Assembly: GCF_008370345.1 (NCBI RefSeq)
Contig: NZ_VTUU01000001.1
Coordinates: 854,223 to 918,222, forward strand
Length of the DNA stretch: 64,000 nt
Origin: Marinobacter salinexigens
Lineage (GTDB): Bacteria > Pseudomonadota > Gammaproteobacteria > Pseudomonadales > Oleiphilaceae
Direction: 5' to 3'
Shown: one piece after another, positions 59,842 through 64,000 of the stretch
Layout: every line of letters begins with the position of its first letter
Position numbering within the stretch: position 1 is the first letter of the stretch
Translations under genes and position numbers: made by a program
Notes under the pieces: generated by a model
Databases searched by the model: none
What the model saw: the letters and a program-made list of their open reading frames with translations, nothing else
What the model was told of the DNA's origin: nothing

Positions 59842-61299
59842 TTATTGCGGTTCGCGCTGGTGCCAGTCGGTCACCTGCTGGAACTGATGGGCGGCGTTGA
59901 GCAGTCGGGCTTCAGAGAAGTAATCCCCGATGATCTGCAGGCCTACCGGCAATCCGTCAATGAAGCCGGCAGGCACCGACATGGCCGGAACGCCCGCGAG
60001 GTTAACGGCGATGGTGAAAATGTCTTCCAGGTACATGGTCACCGGATCATTGGTCTTCTCGCCCTGAATAAACGCAGGAGAAGGGGACGTCGGGCTCATC
60101 AGTACATCAACGTCCTTGAAGGCGTTGATGAAATCCTGCTGAATCAGGCGGCGTACCTTTTGTGCCTTGAGATAGTAGGCATCGAAGTAGCCAGCCGACA
60201 GCGCGTAGGTGCCTACCAGAATCCTGCGTTTTACCTCGGTACCAAAGCCTTCTGCCCGGGTGCGGGTATAAAGATCCATGAGATCTTTTGGATCTTCGCA
60301 GCGGTAACCGTAACGAACGCCGTCAAAACGGGACAGGTTGGCGGACGCCTCTGCCGGAGCGATGACGTAATAGGCTGCGATCGCGAGCCTGGCGTTCGGC
60401 AGGGAGACTTCTTTTACTGTGGCGCCAAGCTTCTCGTATTCTTTTACTGCAGAGCGAATCTGCTCTTCCATCGCCGGGCTGAGCTGGTCCGAGAAATACT
60501 CTTTTGGCAGGCCAATGCGAAGGCCTTTCAACGGCTCGTTCAGGGTTGCGGTGTAGTCCGGCACTTCCCGGTCCAGGGAGGTGGAGTCTTTGGGGTCAAA
60601 GCCAGCCATCACGTTCAGCATCAGAGCGTTGTCTTCCGCTGTGCGGGCCATAGTGCCGCCCTGATCAAGGCTGGATGCGAAGGCAATCATGCCGTAGCGG
60701 GAAACCCGGCCGTAGGTTGGTTTCAGGCCGGTTACGCCACACAGGGCGGCCGGCTGGCGGATGGAGCCTCCGGTATCCGTTGCGGTGGCTGCTGGCACAA
60801 GACGGGCTGCCACAGCTGCAGCCGAGCCGCCGGATGAGCCGCCAGGAACGCGCTTTTCACCCTTGCTCAGTCCCCAGGGGTTGGTTACTGCACCAAAGTG
60901 GCTGGATTCGTTGGATGAGCCCATGGCGAACTCATCCATGTTGGTCTTGCCGAGGCTGACCGCGCCTGCTTTTCGGAAGTTGTCGGTCACGGTGGCGTCG
61001 TAAGGCGGGATGAAGTTCTCCAGCATTTTGGAGCCGCAGGTGGTGCGAACGCCGTTGGTGCAGAAAATGTCCTTGTGAGCAAAGGGGACGCCGGTCCAGA
61101 TGGTGGCGTTGCCTGCCGCCCGCTGTTCGTCGGCAGCGCGGGCCTCGGCCAGGGCCTGCTCTTCGGTCACAGTAATAAAGCTGTTGTACTTGCCGTCTTC
61201 CTGCTTGATTCGGTCAAGAAACTCCCGGGTCAGCTCGACGCTGGAAACCTTGCCGCTTTCCAGATCACGGGAAAGCTCTGCTACAGATTTGTTATGCAT
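59842..61299 (-). CDS. gatA: Asp-tRNA(Asn)/Glu-tRNA(Gln) amidotransferase subunit A
   Basis: 485 residues of the amidase-signature family. The Ser-cisSer-Lys triad is visible: Lys in [11 protein letters not shown], and the serines in [18 protein letters not shown] and [11 protein letters not shown]. GatA releases ammonia from glutamine for transfer to the tRNA-bound Asp or Glu. It lies 29 bases after gatC. Confidence 0.95.
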   Translation of the reverse strand: MHNKSVAELSRDLESGKVSSVELTREFLDRIKQEDGKYNSFITVTEEQALAEARAADEQRAAGNATIWTGVPFAHKDIFCTNGVRTTCGSKMLENFIPPYDATVTDNFRKAGAVSLGKTNMDEFAMGSSNESSHFGAVTNPWGLSKGEKRVPGGSSGGSAAAVAARLVPAATATDTGGSIRQPAALCGVTGLKPTYGRVSRYGMIAFASSLDQGGTMARTAEDNALMLNVMAGFDPKDSTSLDREVPDYTATLNEPLKGLRIGLPKEYFSDQLSPAMEEQIRSAVKEYEKLGATVKEVSLPNARLAIAAYYVIAPAEASANLSRFDGVRYGYRCEDPKDLMDLYTRTRAEGFGTEVKRRILVGTYALSAGYFDAYYLKAQKVRRLIQQDFINAFKDVDVLMSPTSPSPAFIQGEKTNDPVTMYLEDIFTIAVNLAGVPAMSVPAGFIDGLPVGLQIIGDYFSEARLLNAAHQFQQVTDWHQREPQ

Positions 61300-61328
61300 G
61301 ATAAATCCTGAAATCGCTGTTCGTCAGA

Positions 61329-61616
61329 TCATTCGATAACGCGAGGTACGAGATACAGTCCGTTCTCGGTAGCCGGGGCGATAGCCTGGAATGAGGCCCG
61401 CTGATCGGTTTCGGTCACTTCGTCTGCGCGCAGACGCTGAACGGCGTTCAGCGGGTGAGCCATAGGTTCGACAGAGTCAGTATCTGCAGCACTCAGTTGA
61501 TCCACCAGGTCAAGAATATTGCCCAGATCTTTCTCCAGAGCCGAAACTTGTTCCTCGTCCACACGGATGCGGGCGAGCACAGCGACTTTCTCTATGTCCT
61601 TACGGGAAATGGTCAC
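61329..61616 (-). CDS. gatC: Asp-tRNA(Asn)/Glu-tRNA(Gln) amidotransferase subunit C
   Basis: 95 residues, the normal size. ISRKDIEKVAVLARIRVDEE and MAHPLNAVQRLRADEVTET are typical. GatC clamps GatA to GatB. It is the first gene of the operon; the family A hairpin A3 begins 73 bases upstream of its start, between gatC and the divergent mreB. Confidence 0.95.
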   Translation of the reverse strand: MTISRKDIEKVAVLARIRVDEEQVSALEKDLGNILDLVDQLSAADTDSVEPMAHPLNAVQRLRADEVTETDQRASFQAIAPATENGLYLVPRVIE

Positions 61617-61688
61617 GCATTGCCTCCCAGGTATATGAAATGTCTGTAATTAATTGCGTTTGAGTTCTGAAATCTTTGCCGGGGTTCC

Positions 61689-61798
61689 GGGCTGTTCGAA
61701 GGGGGCCGTCCAAAACACGCTCAAGCACATCCATGTGACGCTTGGGCTCCGCCATCCATGGCTCCGCACAGTTTTGGACGGCCCCCTTCGAACAGCCC
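61689..61798 (-). repeat. family A hairpin element, copy A3
   Basis: Arms at 61689-61716 and 61771-61798 are 28 nt and perfectly complementary (GGGCTGTTCGAAGGGGGCCG outermost on the left). The loop at 61717-61770 is again 54 nt and, read on the minus strand, contains GCCATGGATGGC and CAAGCG-TCACATGGATGTGCT as in A1 and A2. It lies in the divergent region between gatC and mreB. Confidence 0.9.
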
Positions 61799-61900
61799 TC
61801 CCATCGGAGATGCACTGAACATCGGAAATAAAGCGGCTATGGTAACAGATTAGGGGCTGCGCGGGAGAGGCCAAACTGCTGAGAAAGTGTGAGAACCGTA

Positions 61901-63041
<1,141 letters not shown>

Positions 63042-63061
63042 TCCTGTGGGGAGGATTCACC

Positions 63062-63955
63062 ATTAAAACGATCTTTGTCCAGGGCCCGGTTCCGGGCTTC
63101 AGACTCTTTCTAATCGTTCTCGTATCGGCAGCCCTCGTGGTTGCCGATGCGCGTTTCGAGAAGCTCTCTCCTGTCCGTAGCGTTATAGCGACCGGGCTTG
63201 CCCCTGTTTACTGGCTTGGCAATGCGCCCTACGAGTTCAGCGATTGGGTAGCCGGGTTGTTCGTCAATAAGGACGATCTCCAGCAGGAAAACGAGGACCT
63301 CAAGGCCCGCTTGATGATCCTCGAACGCCGCGCCCTGAAGTATGCAGCGCTTGCCTCCGAGAACAACGAACTCCGGCGCCTGATGAATTCCTCTGAGGTG
63401 CTTGACGACCGTGTCATCGTTGGTGAAGTGGTTGGCGTATCACCGGATCCTTTCTCCCATGAAGTCATCATCAACAAAGGTCAGCGCGACGGGCTGAGCG
63501 TCGGGCAGGCTGTGCTGGATGCCCATGGCCTGATGGGGCAGGTGGTGCAGACCAGTCAACTGACTTCCCGTGTGCTTCTGGTGTCCGACAGCAGCCATGC
63601 GGTACCGGTGGAGGTTATCCGGAACGGACTGCGGGCGATTCTGCTGGGTACCGGAGATCCTGACAGCCTGGACCTGGTGCACGTGCCGGACACTGCCGAC
63701 ATCCGTGAAGGTGACCTTCTGGTGAGCTCTGGACTGGGTGGTTTGTTCCCGAGAGGTTATCCGGTAGCGGAAGTAACGAGAATTACCAAGGAACCGGGCG
63801 AACCCTTTGTCTCCATTGAGGCGACGCCGAAGGCGGAGCTAAACCAGAGTCGACTGGTGCTGGTGGTTTTCCCACCGGAAAAAGCCGCTGTTGAAGAGGT
63901 TGAGTCGGAAACTGAAGACGCCCCGGCGCCGGATTCCCAGGAGGGAGCAAACTGA
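63062..63955 (+). CDS. mreC: rod shape-determining protein MreC, probable non-canonical start
   Basis: About 297 residues if translation starts at ATT 63062 (reading M/I-KTIFVQGPVPGFRLFL). The single membrane helix RLFLIVLVSAALVVADA lies upstream of the first canonical start codon in frame (GTG 63137), so that start would remove the membrane anchor MreC needs. Between the in-frame stop at 63002 and 63137 there is no ATG, GTG or TTG. ATT 63062 has GGAGG 7 nt upstream; CTG 63044 has AGGAGG 7 nt upstream. A coiled coil (DDLQQENEDLKARLMILERR) and the MreC beta-barrel domains follow. The tail is Glu/Pro-rich. Confidence 0.85.
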   Translation: MKTIFVQGPVPGFRLFLIVLVSAALVVADARFEKLSPVRSVIATGLAPVYWLGNAPYEFSDWVAGLFVNKDDLQQENEDLKARLMILERRALKYAALASENNELRRLMNSSEVLDDRVIVGEVVGVSPDPFSHEVIINKGQRDGLSVGQAVLDAHGLMGQVVQTSQLTSRVLLVSDSSHAVPVEVIRNGLRAILLGTGDPDSLDLVHVPDTADIREGDLLVSSGLGGLFPRGYPVAEVTRITKEPGEPFVSIEATPKAELNQSRLVLVVFPPEKAAVEEVESETEDAPAPDSQEGAN

Positions 63956-64000
63956 TGTTGTCGGTAATCAGCTATCCGGTGTTCGCGCTGTCGGTGGTCG
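63955..64000 (+). CDS. mreD: rod shape-determining protein MreD, 5' fragment
   Basis: The start ATG at 63955 shares its A with the mreC stop codon (TGATG). Only 15 hydrophobic residues (MLSVISYPVFALSVV) are in the window. The call rests on position after mreB-mreC and on the membrane-type start. Confidence 0.65.
   Translation, partial: MLSVISYPVFALSVV

Noticed and set aside
63137..63955. mreC starting at GTG 63137
   Set aside because: This start drops the membrane helix encoded directly upstream in the same open frame, which MreC requires.

Overview
The window is 64 kb of a gammaproteobacterial chromosome, moderately GC-rich and almost entirely protein-coding. The order psd / motA-motB / rsgA / orn / queG / nnr-tsaE-amidase-mutL-miaA-hfq-hflX-hflK-hflC-hisZ-purA is a Pseudomonas/Oceanospirillales-type core block. 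Together with the protein sequences it suggests a marine relative of Pseudomonas, most likely Marinobacter. That assignment is inference, since no database was searched. I found no rRNA, tRNA, CRISPR array, transposase or prophage gene.

Layout. 1-6.6 kb: 3' end of epmA, psd, flagellar stator motAB, rsgA, orn, queG. 6.7-19.8 kb: the long co-directional block from the NAD(P)HX repair enzyme to purA. 19.8-25.4 kb: cmoB-cmoA for tRNA wobble modification, two small membrane-anchored unknowns, a srkA-like kinase, an lhgO-like FAD oxidoreductase and a comF-like gene. 25.4-29.4 kb: biotin genes bioB, bioF, bioC, bioD with a candidate BirA operator. 29.5-34.5 kb: a small flagellar-rod-like protein, a SprA-type putative metalloprotease and two tandem acyl-CoA dehydrogenases, the first preceded by a PsrA-like box. 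34.5-45.9 kb: an endonuclease I relative lacking catalytic residues, then the envelope/translation block holA-lptE-leuS, lnt-corC-ybeY-phoH and miaB. 46-51 kb: trmH, a yejK-type nucleoid protein, cysN-cysD. 51-58.3 kb: a PilZ protein, rimO, carbonic anhydrase, two-subunit pyruvate carboxylase and its divergent LysR gene. 58.3-64 kb: gatCAB and mreBC plus the start of mreD.

Functionally the window is housekeeping: translation quality and RNA modification (epmA, rsgA, queG, tsaE, miaA, cmoAB, miaB, trmH, rimO, gatCAB, leuS), envelope and cell shape (psd, amidase, lptE, lnt, mreBC), and cofactor or central metabolism (biotin made by bioBFCD is the prosthetic group of the pyruvate carboxylase).

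The most unusual content is intergenic. Two unrelated families of long hairpins occur three times each. Family A (4815-4924, 26559-26668, 61689-61798) is built the same way each time: two 28-nt complementary arms whose sequence is largely locus-specific, around a 54-nt loop whose sequence is conserved. All three are exactly 110 nt. Family B (46808-46897, 48041-48134, 48230-48324) has a conserved 21-nt centre inside arms that are partly conserved and partly locus-specific. Other points worth a second look are an mreC gene with no ATG/GTG/TTG available for its proper N-terminus, a CysN carrying a decayed APS-kinase tail, and the endonuclease I relative that lacks its Glu-His pair.
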